Of a stretch of 64,000 nucleotides of DNA, positions 23,801 through 38,900 are shown one piece after another (the stretch's first letter is position 1; each line of letters starts with the position of its first letter). This DNA is from Paramecium pentaurelia. Taxonomy: Eukaryota > Ciliophora > Oligohymenophorea > Peniculida > Parameciidae. Where the stretch lies: positions 237,891 to 301,890 of the forward strand of contig CAJJDO010000009.1 of NCBI GenBank assembly GCA_905183005.1, written 5' to 3'. A program made the translations under genes and the position numbers. The notes beneath the pieces were generated by a model that searched no databases, was not told the origin of the DNA, and saw only the letters and a list, made by a program, of their open reading frames with translations.

Positions 23801-26800
23801 TTGCATTCTAATATATAATATAAACTTATTACAATCACAGATCTAATTCTATTCATCAAAATACTCATTTATTTAACATTATAATAGACACTTTGTAATG
23901 AAAATTTAATAAGGATATTTACAAGTTAGACATTCAAATTCATTAAGACAAGTTTCACATTCTTAAGGACATTCTTCACATTTTAAATATTCATCATCAT
24001 AATACTAAGTAGAACTGCATTATGATGGATTAAGTATTACTACTGATGCATCAAAAGTATCCATTATTTAACAATTATCTTCATCTAAACACTAAAGGCA
24101 ATAGGGACTACAATAATGAACTACAATATAATAATGTGAGATTGCACAATATTAATCTAGAACATTGTTAGATGGTCCATAACATTAAAATGAAATTGAT
24201 AAAGTAGGCGAAGGAGTTGTAACATTAATACTTATTGTAGAATTCATAGTGACTTATTGTTCAGTTTAATTATTTACTGAATATCCCAAATATCCTAAAA
24301 CACCATCAAAATTGCATCCAAATACAGCGTCAAAATATATAGTCAATGAATGGTATGCTGAATCAATAGTATATATTTAGGAAAATCTGGCTGTGGCCCA
24401 AACATATTTTCCTCCATAAACAACATTTGTTTCAATATATGACCAATAGATTTCATCACCTTTTTAAAAGTCTTTACTTGTATAAGATTCTAAAACAAAA
24501 GAAGACTTTATATTATTAGGAACTGTAAAATCATAGAATTGTTATATAAAATATTTTGAGTCTAATATTATTGGATTATGTTTACATTTAGTCACTTAAT
24601 CATATTTGATGCAAATATTATTCTAAAGTATTGAAGTTTTTGGACATAATCTTACACAGTTTCCTTCAGATACTATTTTATACCCAGTCACACATTATGA
24701 ACAAGTATAATCTTACTCACATTTTAAACAATAAGGTGGACAGTGTGCACTACTCATTAAAATGTAAGGCAAAAACCATCCAGAATTACCAGATCTAAAT
24801 TTAAATAAATAATCTTTACGTAAAGTTTCCTTTAATTGAAAAAGTGAAGCCTCCTTATTCTACATAAAGATTAGTGTATAATTATATATATTTTGCAGTT
24901 TAGCAACCACTTAATACTGTGTTAGATGTATAATAAACATTAAGGTTATTCCCAATATATTATGTTCCATCATAGTATATTGAAGAATAGTAGGTATCAT
25001 TTAAATATATAGAAATTCCTGAATTTATTGGAGTTGCATTACACATATAAATATACAAATACACTCCTAATGGATATACAAAATATGTAGTATTAACTAT
25101 AGTGCTTGCTCCTTCATAATATTTAAAAATTCCAAAAAATGGNTTATCCATCATCACATTATTCTTATCCAACAACAATAGAATCACCACAATTTTCTAC
25201 ACAAGTTTTTGTATCAATGTCAACAATCCAACCATAAGTCTGACATTAATAGCATAACCCTCTCATGCATTATGTACATTAGGTTTAACATTCAAGTTTA
25301 CATTCATAACACCCATCAAATTATATCAAATTACCATCATCACATTCTTCTGTTCCACTTATGATTCCATCACCACATACATTTAAACAAGGTAAAATTG
25401 TAAATTCATTACAAGTCAAACATTATTTTGGACATTAATATCTACAATTATAACATCCATCATCTAAAATATTATTACCATCATCACATTCTTCATCCCC
25501 ATTCTTAATTAGATCTCCACATATAGGAATACATTAATTGTTTTAATTTGTAAATCCAGTTAAACATGAAAAGGGTTAGCAAACTTAATTAAACCAAATT
25601 ATAGAATTATCACCACATTATTTATAACATTTATACAGATTTGAATCTTCAATGTTTGGACATGAGACACAAATATCATTTAATTCAAAATATCCAGTTT
25701 AACAAGAACAATTAAGTCCATTTAATATTCTATTTTCAAAATTATTGCAAGTTAAACAAGAGTCTTCAGAGGATAAAAAACAATTTGAACATTTTTGGTG
25801 GCATTGCATACATGTTTAATTAGATTTATCAAAATAATATCCATTTACACAATTACAAGTATTACCTATTTTTTCAACTTTATCTAAAATGATGCATTCA
25901 TGACAATCCATATTTGATGGTCCAAAACATTTAGTACATAAAACATTACATACTTAACATTCAATATTAATATTATCATCATAATAACCATCATAACATA
26001 AGCATTAATCATAAAATAGATATCTAAATTTAGATTACTCACAATGAATGCATTCATTTTTCAATTTGCATTGTTTGCATTTAGGATTGCATTCTAATAT
26101 ATAATATAAACTTATTACAATCACAGATCTAATTCTATTCATCAAAATACTCATTTATTTAACATTATAATAGACACTTTGTAATGAAAATTTAATAAGG
26201 ATATTTACAAGTTAGACATTCAAATTCATTAAGACAAGTTTCACATTCTTAAGGACATTCTTCACATTTTAAATATTCATCATCATAATACTAAGTAGAA
26301 CTGCATTATGATGGATTAAGTATTACTACTGATGCATCAAAAGTATCCATTATTTAACAATTATCTTCATCTAAACACTAAAGGCAATAGGGACTACAAT
26401 AATGAACTACAATATAATAATGTGAGATTGCACAATATTAATCTAGAACATTGTTAGATGGTCCATAACATTAAAATGAAATTGATAAAGTAGGCGAAGG
26501 AGTTGTAACATTAATACTTATTGTAGAATTCATAGTGACTTATTGTTCAGTTTAATTATTTACTGAATATCCCAAATATCCTAAAACACCATCAAAATTG
26601 CATCCAAATACAGCGTCAAAATATATAGTCAATGAATGGTATGCTGAATCAATAGTATATATTTAGGAAAATCTGGCTGTGGCCCAAACATATTTTCCTC
26701 CATAAACAACATTTGTTTCAATATATGACCAATAGATTTCATCACCTTTTTAAAAGTCTTTACTTGTATAAGATTCTAAAACAAAAGAAGACTTTATATT

Positions 26801-29376
26801 ATTAGGAACTGTAAAATCATAGAATTGTTATATAAAATATTTTGAGTCTAATATTATTGGATTATGTTTACATTTAGTCACTTAATCATATTTGATGCAA
26901 ATATTATTCTAAAGTATTGAAGTTTTTGGACATAATCTTACACAGTTTCCTTCAGATACTATTTTATACCCAGTCACACATTATGAACAAGTATAATCTT
27001 ACTCACATTTTAAACAATAAGGTGGACAGTGTGCACTACTCATTAAAATGTAAGGCAAAAACCATCCAGAATTACCAGATCTAAATTTAAATAAATAATC
27101 TTTACGTAAAGTTTCCTTTAATTGAAAAAGTGAAGCCTCCTTATTCTACATAAAGATTAGTGTATAATTATATATATTTTGCAGTTTAGCAACCACTTAA
27201 TACTGTGTTAGATGTATAATAAACATTAAGGTTATTCCCAATATATTATGTTCCATCATAGTATATTGAAGAATAGTAGGTATCATTTAAATATATAGAA
27301 ATTCCTGAATTTATTGGAGTTGCATTACACATATAAATATACAAATACACTCCTAATGGATATACAAAATATGTAGTATTAACTATAGTGCTTGCTCCTT
27401 CATAATATTTAAAAATTCCAAAAAATGGGGAGTTTTTTTTATTTTCATGATTCAAATATCTTGGATCATAAATAATATCCCACCTTATTAATTGAGAATA
27501 TTAGAAATTGAATTAATACAAATACAAGAAATAAGATGGTTAATAATATTTACAATACCTTTTCCTTCTATCTGTAGACCCAAAGATACAATAATCTAAA
27601 CATCTTCCACTAAANTAACATTAATACTTATTGTAGAATTCATAGTGACTTATTGTTCAGTTTAATTATTTACTGAATATCCCAAATATCCTAAAACACC
27701 ATCAAAATTGCATCCAAATACAGCGTCAAAATATATAGTCAATGAATGGTATGCTGAATCAATAGTATATATTTAGGAAAATCTGGCTGTGGCCCAAACA
27801 TATTTTCCTCCATAAACAACATTTGTTTCAATATATGACCAATAGATTTCATCACCTTTTTAAAAGTCTTTACTTGTATAAGATTCTAAAACAAAAGAAG
27901 ACTTTATATTATTAGGAACTGTAAAATCATAGAATTGTTATATAAAATATTTTGAGTCTAATATTATTGGATTCATTTTTACATTTAGTCACTTAATCAT
28001 ATTTGATGCAAATATTATTCTAGAGTATTGAAGTTTTTGGGCATTATTCTGCACAACTTCCATCAGATACTGCAATAAACCCATCTAAACATTATGAACA
28101 AGTGTAATATTTCTCACATTTTAAACAATACAGTGGACAATTTGCATTACTCAATATTGCATAAGTTAAATACCATCCAGAATTACCAGATCTAAATTTA
28201 AATATATAATCTTTACGTAAAGTTCCCTTTAATTGAAAAAGTGAAGCTTCCTTATTCTATATAAAGATTAGCATATAATAATAAAGCTTTTGCAGTTTAA
28301 CAACCACTTAATACTGTGTTAGATGCAGAATGAAAATACATGTTACTCCCAATATATTATATTCCATTATAATATATTGAAGAATAGTAGGTATCATTTA
28401 AATATATAGAAATTCCTGAATTTATTGGAGTTGAATTACATGTATAAATATACAATTACACTCCTAATGGATATACAAAATATGTAGTATTAATTATAGT
28501 GCTTGCTCCTTCATAATATCTAAAAATTCCAAAAGAAGGGGAAGTTTTTTTATTTTCATTATTCAAATATCTTGGATCATAAATAATATCCCACCTTATT
28601 AATTGAGAATATTAGAAACTGATTAAATGCAAATACAACAAGTAAGATGGCTAATAATATTTGCAATACCTTTTCCTTCTATCCGTTAATGGAAGTAGAC
28701 AATAATCTAAACATCGTCCACCATAAAATGATTTTCCTTTTTGACATCGACAAATTCCATTTTATAGAACTACAGTTGAAAAGCATGATGTACACTCATT
28801 ATAGGCATCTCCTGTACATGTTTAGCAAGTAGGATGACAGGAAATATATGAAAAATGAATATTTTTAATTAACACTTTTGTCTATTAATTGGTTATACTG
28901 AACTTTATATCAGTATATTAAGTGGTATAAGGAAGAGATATTTGATATGTTCTTACTTCATGCTAGTCTGAATTGCACGCTCCATTTTCAAATTATAATG
29001 GATTCTATGTAGAATAGATAAATTAATAAGCCTAATTTTCATATTCAAATATCAGTGCGTCATTATTCCATTATGTAATATAGTATACGTCAAATACAAT
29101 TGTATGATTATATGAATAACGATTCTAAGTTGATTATTAGTAATTTGAGACAGTTGTCATTTATGAATCTTACAAAATTAAAGCTGTTCCTTTTGGATTA
29201 TTACAATTTTTAAAGAGGGCACTTTTTGTACTCTAATTTTACTTAAATCCAAATGGACATTTATTATCTGAACAATAAAGTAATGAAGCTTGATGAAAAG
29301 AGCTATAATAAACTGTCCATTAAGCAATAACAATTTGTAATTAAAAGAAAATTAGCATATTAATTAATCTATACAT
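17867..29376 (-). CDS. Giant cysteine-rich membrane protein (mosaic in this assembly)
   Basis: A predicted surface protein. The start at 29376 is followed by a clear signal peptide (MYRLINMLIFFQLQIVIA). Then come a lectin/galactose-binding-like region, PTCQTCTGDAYNECTSC furin-type repeats, and many repeats of the form CDDGNxxNGDGCDxxC spaced across the middle, like the disulphide-rich repeats of ciliate surface and myxobacterial proteins. The C-terminus has an extracellular linker and several membrane segments (IIYLLFYYLLF, HFILFIINIIYLI, GWFIIAMMSSILSITLLI), ending RNQM before TGA 17867-17869. The printed length includes exact contig overlaps at N 21235 and N 25143, and a switch to a paralogue at N 27615. 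Removing these leaves roughly 2,100 codons. Sequence 28724-29376 belongs to the paralogue at the 5' side, so the reconstructed protein is a chimera. Introns were not fully mapped. Function is unknown; adhesion or sensing at the cell surface is inference. Confidence 0.75.
19494..21234. repeat. Exact direct repeat left of N 21235 (contig overlap)
   Basis: 1,741 bases repeated as 21236-22976 with no difference noticed, joined by a single N. It lies inside the cysteine-rich gene. The clean identity and position at an N point to unmerged overlapping contigs rather than internal protein repeats. Confidence 0.9.
22858..25142. repeat. Exact direct repeat left of N 25143 (contig overlap)
   Basis: 2,285 bases repeated as 25144-27428 across a single N, again inside the cysteine-rich gene. 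It includes the repeated stretch ending FFGIFKYYEG in both copies. It should be collapsed before predicting the protein. Confidence 0.9.
26506..27614. repeat. Paralogous overlap left of N 27615
   Basis: Corresponds to 27616 through about 28723. The first 358 bases (26506-26863 against 27616-27973) are identical. Beyond that the two copies differ at many positions, for example YCIFGSTDRRKR against YCLLPLTDRRKR, while both stay open in frame. These are two related genes, not one overlap. Confidence 0.85.
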
Positions 29377-29911
29377 GTATATTTAAACAGATAAAAAATG
29401 GATAAACATCTTTAAGGACTATGATTGTTAATACAATAGCAAAAAAAATGATATGAAATGAATAAATGAATGGAAATCATTAGAATAAAGTTGTTTATAA
29501 TTTAACTTATCTATTAATCTGTTTCAAATTGAACCTTTATATAAGCTATTTTCATTTATTTGTTTTATAAATTAATGCCAGAATAATTTAATATAGCAAT
29601 ATAAAAATTATTGATTTTAATATTAAGCTTATTTAATCTTTAAACTTTTTTTTAGTTTCTTTATTTATTTTTATTAATGTATTTTTAGTAAAATAAAAAA
29701 ATTCTTTATAGTTTTGAATTCAAGAAGAATATACTTTTCTGTTCTTTAATTATTTTAATCCAATTTACTGAAAATTGATGAAGAATTTTGTTTTCATTAA
29801 TGTAGAGATGGGAATTGAATGAATTAATTATTCAGTCTTTCACAAAATAAACGAAATTTTCAAAATATTAATGATATTAGGAATAAGATGTAATAATAAT
29901 ATATTAGTTTA
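29377..29911. other. Divergent intergenic region, 535 bases
   Basis: It lies between the start of the cysteine-rich gene on the minus strand and the anoctamin gene on the plus strand, and so must hold both promoters. It is very AT-rich. I see no reading frame, hairpin or named motif in it. Confidence 0.5.
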
Positions 29912-32900
29912 ATGAGTTATTCTAATCTCTCTCCTTCAAGCTAATCAAGTGAATCTAATTCATAAAGGAATAAAAAGAATATTGTGAATTTTGATGTTAT
30001 TCATGATCCTGTTTTGGAGAAAAATAATGGTAACAATTAAAGGATTGGCAGATCATCTTTAAAGAATTAAAAAATGTAGAATATGGTGAAAACAGTCAAT
30101 AAATATTTATAAACTTATGAAATATATTTAAAACTCTTACTTGGAAGACGGATAAAAAGTAAAGATGAATAAAAGTTGAATAATAAATTTGGTCGATTCA
30201 TTGGATAGATTGATGAAAATATCTTACCAGAGGCAGTATTAAAGTAAATATTGATAATTAATAAAGGTTTCCTAATCCTGATTGTTTATAATGCGAATAG
30301 TTAGAAATTATGTCACCTATCGATACAATCCTCTTTATAGAAAAAGTTCTTAAATTAGACATGAAGAAAATAGACAATTAAATATTTATGAAAGCTATTG
30401 AAGGAGTGTATACAAAGCTGAGTCCTTATTTAAGAAGAAATAAAAGTAAGTATGGATTAAAGTAAAACTCAAATTTGAAATCAGAAACAATTCTCGAATA
30501 GATTCCATTAGATTAAGAAAATATTTAAACACCTTTTGAAAGCATTCATCAAAGATAATGGTATAGATGTTAAAGTTATAAAAAAATGGATACACTCTCT
30601 ATATTACTTTTGTAAATGCAAAATAAATTAATGGGAACAGAAACTGTAAATTTATAATAGTATAAATAAACTGATACATTTGATATAGATTATTCTGCTA
30701 TTAAAGAGATTAAACCTAAAATAATGTAAGGAGGTGGTTATTTAATTTATATTAATGGAAAATGGTAGAGAAGTCATGAAGATACCAGTGATGTACTTAC
30801 ATTAATTAGATAAATCATGCTTATTTAAATAATGATGAATGGTTTTAGTGTTAGAAGCTGTATAACAGATGATGGAAAGTATATTTTATGTAGATTATAT
30901 GCTCATGAAGAAAATTTAAAAAGTTTAGCTGAAAGATAAAAGTTAAAAAAGAAATTGAATTTTTGGTTTACAGATCTTTTTTCATTAGAACCAGTTGATA
31001 ATTGTTATAGGCCATTGAGATTGAATAATAGAATATGGAAGCCAAGTGATTATGATGATGTTACAGAGATGTTTTTATATCTTAGACCGAAAATCATTAA
31101 ATTATTAGATGAAATCAATTTTAAAAGAGTTTCTAGAGAGACTAATCAAAGCAGAATAAATGGGTAATTGTTTTAATATGGGAAAATGGATTTATAAGAT
31201 GATGAAGAATAACCAACTGATGAATAATGGTTTGCTTACTATTAATATTTAGTTCATTTAGAAAAGGAAATATCAAAACATAGGAAACATTTTAAAATTG
31301 ATAGTGATGTTGCTGCTATAATTAATAAGCAATTAAAACCATATGATTTATATGTTATTAGAAATTATAAGAAAGATGAAATAAAAAAATTAAATAAAAA
31401 TAATATTAAAGAAGAATCTAATAGATTTCATTAATAAGAAATAAAAAAAATATAATAAAGGGTTTTTAGTGTTATATAGGAATATTAAGACTTTTTAACA
31501 GAGGATTAAGTTCCTAATTCAAAATTAATTAAATTATTTAAGAAAGAACGTTTAGCATCTAATTATTAAAGTATATTTGAAGAAGCTCTTAAAGTAGCAA
31601 ATAGTTAAAAACAATTGCTTTTCACTATTTGGGACTTAATTGATGTTTAAAGATTAGAGCCTTATGTTAATTATTCTAAACCTAGCATGCTTATTTCTCC
31701 AATGATGAAATTTTAACATATTATGTGTTGGTGTAAATATCAAATAAATGAATTTAAGAAAATATCTTTGTTTTCTACTTCTGAAAGATTGAAATTAACA
31801 GATTAAGCAATAAATAATATGTTTTTATTAAATGATTTGATTAATTAGAAAGTTGTATCATAATTTTTTTGTGTTAATGATCATTATGAATTATTTGGAC
31901 ATTTAAGTTCTGCATAAAATGATTTGATTTTAGAGGATGATTTTTATAGAAAAAAGATGTATCATTTAGAATTTGAATGGGCATTTAATATTTAAAAGCC
32001 TTGGAGTGCTCCAATAGTATTGATTTGTGAATATTATGGTTAGAAAATAGGTCTATATTTTTATTATTAGACTTATTATACAAAGATGTTACTTAAGATA
32101 GCTTTCATTGCTTTAGGATGTAATTTGGTATAATGGGTTATTTAGGATGATAAAACAGATTTAAATTATTTATTAAGAATAATCTTTGCATTTGTTTAAA
32201 TTTAGTGGACAAATTTATTTGTAGTTGTTTGGTAAAAAAAGTAATTGATATTCAATTTATAATTTGGTTAATCAGGAAAGGATGAGATTTAGGTTTAGAG
32301 AAGTAATTTTATTGGAAAACATAGGAGATCAGTAGAAAATGATTAATTGAATAATGTTGGAATTAATGAACTTGAATTATATTCAAGGATGCTTTTAGCC
32401 ACATTGATTTTAATGTTATTAATTATTTTATATTGTGGAATTGTTATTTGTCTTTATATTTTAACAATTGCTTTAAAATTAAAGATGTAGGAGGATGAAA
32501 CAATAAGAGATGCAACATTTGAAGTTATGGTCACTGCCACTATTAATATTGTGATAATCTAATTTTTGGATAGAGTTTATGATATAATAGCAACAAGATT
32601 AACTGATTTTGAGAATTAAAAGACAGTTAAAGATTATGAAGAAAGTTTTGTTACAAAGAAATACATTTTATATTTTATATCATATGTTGGTCCATTAATA
32701 ATTATAGCATTTTTGAATGAACCATTTAATCTTTATTGTAAGGAGACAAATTGTTAAGAGCATATTTAATATCATTTTGCTACAATGATTATATGGGTAT
32801 TCTTTTTTAAGACTCTTAAAATATTTCAATTAATAATTAATGTTAAAAAGATTCCTATTTTTAAATACAAATTCGAAGAGATCAGTATATCTAAATATGT

Positions 32901-35900
32901 TTAAGAATAATCTAATCGTAAATCTTATGCAATAAGCCAAGAAAGATATGGAACATTAGAAGATTATATGGAGATATTTTTATAGAATACACTTTTATCA
33001 ATTTTTGGATATAGTTTTCCATTTAGCTTTTTTCTTTTATGGGTGTAAAACATTGCATAGATGTAGGCTGATAAAGCAAAATTTGTTTATTTTTTATAAA
33101 GACCTTGGCCATAAAATAATTCATCACTTGGTGTTTGGAATAAAATATTAGAATTAATTAATTATGTATGTATATTAACAAATACTGGTCAAATGACTAT
33201 GGAATATAATAGAAAGTATGGATATGAAATAATTATGGTTTATTTGATGTTTTTAATCTTTAATTTTTCTATGAATTTTATAATGAATGGTACATTTGGT
33301 TAGATTCCATATGAATTAGGTTTATTTATAAATAGATAAAAATATCTAATAAAAAATACAATAGAATAATTTTCAAAGAATTAATCAAGTGGATAATAAT
33401 CAAAATAAGATGTATTAAAAAGATTTCCAATTTTTAAAATATTTTCAACTGTTTATGATTAATAAGCTGGAGAATTTGAAACAGTAAGTTCAGAAGATGA
33501 TTTAGAAAGTCATTATGATTTAAATTAGATGAAATTCTTATGTAAAAATGACTATAAAAAAGAATAGATTGCTGTAGTTAAAAAGTAAGGTGTAAATAAT
33601 GTAAATGATAAATCTAAAAAACCTATTTCTTAAGAAAAATAAATACTAAAATAAAAAATAAATGAATTAAAATAAAGAGATATTTTAAAAGAAGAAGTTA
33701 TGTCTGATCAAGTTATGTTAAATTATTTTATAAAAAGAAAATTTAATTGGGCATTTGAAATCAAATCTTGGAAAAGAAATTATTTTAAAAAATTTCAAAA
33801 ATCAATGAATTTTCTTTATTAAAAATAATTATTAAATTAACACAAAATTACTTGGTGTGAATTAAGAGTATCATAAAGAAACTTATATATTAAAAGAAAG
33901 ACATCTGTATTGAGATAATTAGAATTAAGAAAATTAATTGTATTTAAAAGAAATGAAAAAAAAGTTATTGAATAATATAAAGAGAAGGCAAAATTTAAAT
34001 TTAGAAAACAATTTAAAATGCTTGATCCAAAAAGTAAAAGATTAGAAGAGATTCAAGAATTAGAAACATTATAGAAAAAATTTGATACTTATGTAAATAA
34101 ACATGCTTGGCTTGATAGTACAAAAGTAGTTATAATAAAAATGAAAGGTATTTGGTTTAGTTAATATCGTAAATCAAATATTAAAACAAGATCCTTAAGT
34201 ATGGTTAAAGATTTCTTTTTTAAAACTAAGTTGATTGATAAGTTAAAAGGAGATTCTGGTTTGTAAGATCAAGTAGAAGCTGCTTTAGGTGATCCTCATA
34301 AATAGGAATCAATTACTTTGGATTAATTTATCAAAGCCTTTTGGTCTTTAGGAAATGCGTAAAAATATTAATTATTTCTAGTTCCAAAGAATAATTTGAA
34401 ATACCTTTATGCTCAAGAGAATTAAATATGTTGGATTATTATAAAAACAAAAAAAAATCTGAGATTTACATTCATATTGTAGATAAATTTAGAGATACTT
34501 ATGTATTCGATTATTAATATCTAAAATTATAAGAAATTATGATGTAATATTTTGAAGAAGAGATGTTTCCTGTAGAGGCAATTAAATTATAAAGATAATT
34601 AAGTGAAACAGTTTGGATTAGTAGTGATAAATACAATACATAATGTTTAATTTAATTTTTATAGATTCGACATGAATAAAAATTAAGAATAAATCCTGAT
34701 TGTAATATAAATTCAGGAGTATTTTATGTAAAAGCATATCCTTAAATCAGATTATCAAATATTGTTGATTAAGTTGATGATTTCTATATTAAAGGTTACT
34801 GTATATTTAAATATGAGATTTTATCATAATATACATTAAAGCACATAATAAAATATCGATCTCTTTATAGTTTAGAATACTCTTTGACTGATTTGCATGA
34901 ATTTTTACATGCTAATCTAATTTTATTAAAATAATAGAGTCATGGTAATCTCAACATTAATAATTATTATCTTTATGGTAGAAGTTATGTATTATTATAA
35001 TCAAACAAAGAAGAAAATGATCTAATTAATTTAGCATAAGTAGTAATTGAAATGATTCTCTTGCATCCAGTAGAAAATGCAATAAAAGGATATTAAGAAT
35101 TATATACTTTACATTCCTTACGTCCAATACTAATGTTAATGATATATGAATCACCAACAATTGATGAATTATTAGATAAATTAATTAGCAAACATTCTTT
35201 TATGGAATATAATATAAATCAAGATGATCGACATAAATCAATAAAATAAGAAGATACTATATTAGGTTAATTAGCATTAGCAACACATTAAATAAATTTA
35301 AATTTTCGTATGAAAAAATTTGAATAAACAATTTATGAAATTAATTCAATTGAAAAATTTTTAATGAAAAAAAAGTTTTAAGACAATGAAGAATTCTTGG
35401 ATTCATTTCTCACTTATTTAATTGTTAATCAAAATAGAATTATATCTAAATAATCTGAAATTAAATTATTACTAAATATTTTATTAATAATCTATATTAA
35501 ATTAGCTACTTTACTTTAAATGAGAAAAAACTTTTTACTTGAAATGGAATAATTATATCATTCTTTAACTCGATCTATTGAAAATATTGATGATTTAATG
35601 AAATAACTTAGTTTAAATGTCAAATTAGAATAACTTAGTACTACTGAATAAAAGATTTTATTAAGAAGAAAATTAACCAGATCCAAATCTTAGATTGATT
35701 TATCAGCAGCTGATAGAATGCTTTTAATATAAAAAATAAGAAAGCATCCAAATTATATTAAAGTAATTTGTTAACTTAAAAAAGAATTATAGAGATACTC
35801 TTTATAATTATAAGCATTACATTCTATATATTTATATTTTAATAAGAATTTTTTATATTCTGCATAACTATTAGAAAACATTCAGAAAATTTAAACTGAA

Positions 35901-38900
35901 ATAATTCATTCAGATCATAAAATTTAATTAGTAATTGAAGATCCTTAAGATCTTAGTCCTAGTCAATTTAATTTTGATTAATAATCTCCTACTTTAGATG
36001 CTACACTTAAGTAATATTAGGAATAGGCATTTGAATTATAAAAAGAATTCTATGATTCTCCAAATTATTGTACTTAATTGCTTTTTTATAAATATTTACA
36101 ACTATTAGTTTGGTATGATGGTGGTAAAGAAACATTTTAAAATGATTGCATAGATTTCATTTAAAATTAAATTGAATCACCAGTTTTTGAGTACTTTTGT
36201 GCATAATTAAAAGTTATGTAGAAATCTGAATTACCTTCAGTTTATATTGAATTTAATAGAACTTGTCAAATTGGTAAATTTATTATTGTTAGAATGAATA
36301 AATGGATAGAGTAAACCTATTTAACTCCATCAAATTATGAACCATCAAACGATTTTTAATTTAATTGGAAATAAGTTGTAACTTATAGTACAATAGAATA
36401 ATCATTAGATAATCGGCTTTTCTTAAGTAAAATAGTTGGATAAAATAAATTCGATCTAAATTATTTATTATATGAAATTAGAGCAATACATTAAATATTA
36501 CATCTAGATAATTATAGACCATTAGATCATTCAATTAATCTTTAAAATTTAGATATATCTAATTTAAATCATGGTTTTTTATAGAATAGTTTAATTGTTA
36601 GATTAAAGTTACTTCATAATGAAATATCAATAGAATCTAATTCTTGGTTTCATAGTTCAGGATTATTATAATTTAGAGTATTCTATTTTTAATCTTTATG
36701 TTTCACCTTTTCTAGAAAACATTTTGAAAATATGTGTTGTGAATCAAGTAATCTTTTACATCTAGCTGAAATTGCTTTAAAATAAATATCTTATGATCAT
36801 TAAAGTGATGCACATCGTTTGAAAGCATTTCAAATATTATAAAAACCTTTTTCATTATTTGAATTGAAATCTAATGTGAAATCTAATTAAATTAATTAAA
36901 TAGTAAGCTCATTTTTCTATGTGTCTTAATATTATAGTATATAAGAAAAAGAATAATATTTTAAGAATATTCTGGATCTATTTGGAGAATAAGTAAAACC
37001 TTCTTTGGCAGTGTTGGCATTAATCCATTTTTATCTTTCTAAAGGATAAAAGGAAATTGTTGAATTAATAATTAAGACATCTGTTAAATTGATTCATTTA
37101 GATTCATAACTATTCTAAAATGCTCATTTATCATTTGTAGATGATTTACATATTAGTATGCTTGAATGTAATTAAGATGTACTTGAATATCTATATCCTT
37201 ATGATTGTTTATTTAAAAGAACAACAGATATTAGATCTTTTTCATCAAATCAACAAATTTTAAATCTTAAATATTTAATTTACAATTAATTTTTTCATCA
37301 AGATCCAGATTTCAATATTGATATATTAGAAGATCATTTTAAATTATTTGCATCATATCCTTAATTGATAAAATTAAAGAATATTTACTAATTATACATA
37401 TCCATACAAAAATCAATTAAAGGTGAAATTACCTTTGAAGAAATCGACATGTAAATTTAAATATTATTTAGATTCATTAAAATGTAATTTGAAAATATAA
37501 CTGTTTATTCTTCAATTATTAAGAGTCTTTTGGCAAGATATTATATTAATTNAGATAATCGGCTTTTCTTAAGTAAAATAGTTGGATAAAATAAATTCGA
37601 TCTAAATTATTTATTATATGAAATTAGAGCAATACATTAAATATTACATCTAGATAATTATAGACCATTAGATCATTCAATTAATCTTTAAAATTTAGAT
37701 ATATCTAATTTAAATCATGGTTTTTTATAGAATAGTTTAATTGTTAGATTAAAGTTACTTCATAATGAAATATCAATAGAATCTAATTCTTGGTTTCATA
37801 GTTCAGGATTATTATAATTTAGAGTATTCTATTTTTAATCTTTATGTTTCACCTTTTCTAGAAAACATTTTGAAAATATGTGTTGTGAATCAAGTAATCT
37901 TTTACATCTAGCTGAAATTGCTTTAAAATAAATATCTTATGATCATTAAAGTGATGCACATCGTTTGAAAGCATTTCAAATATTATAAAAACCTTTTTCA
38001 TTATTTGAATTGAAATCTAATGTGAAATCTAATTAAATTAATTAAATAGTAAGCTCATTTTTCTATGTGTCTTAATATTATAGTATATAAGAAAAAGAAT
38101 AATATTTTAAGAATATTCTGGATCTATTTGGAGAATAAGTAAAACCTTCTTTGGCAGTGTTGGCATTAATCCATTTTTATCTTTCTAAAGGATAAAAGGA
38201 AATTGTTGAATTAATAATTAAGACATCTGTTAAATTGATTCATTTAGATTCATAACTATTCTAAAATGCTCATTTATCATTTGTAGATGATTTACATATT
38301 AGTATGCTTGAATGTAATTAAGATGTACTTGAATATCTATATCCTTATGATTGTTTATTTAAAAGAACAACAGATATTAGATCTTTTTCATCAAATCAAC
38401 AAATTTTAAATCTTAAATATTTAATTTACAATTAATTTTTTCATCAAGATCCAGATTTCAATATTGATATATTAGAAGATCATTTTAAATTATTTGCATC
38501 ATATCCTTAATTGATAAAATTAAAGAATATTTACTAATTATACATATCCATACAAAAATCAATTAAAGGTGAAATTACCTTTGAAGAAATCGACATGTAA
38601 ATTTAAATATTATTTAGATTCATTAAAATGTAATTTGAAAATATAACTGTTTATTCTTCAATTATTAAGAGTCTTTTGGCAAGATATTATATTAATTTAA
38701 AAGACTATGAAGAAGCAAAACCATTGCTTGAAGAACTAATCTCATTTCTTTATACTATATAAATGAAATCTAATTTTATACTCTATGTTGATAAAGCTAA
38801 TTATGTAAATATATTATTCAATAAATTATGATAGAAAATTTACAATAATATGCCTATTTTTAAAGGTCTTTTTGATGTTTAATAATTACAGATAATAACA

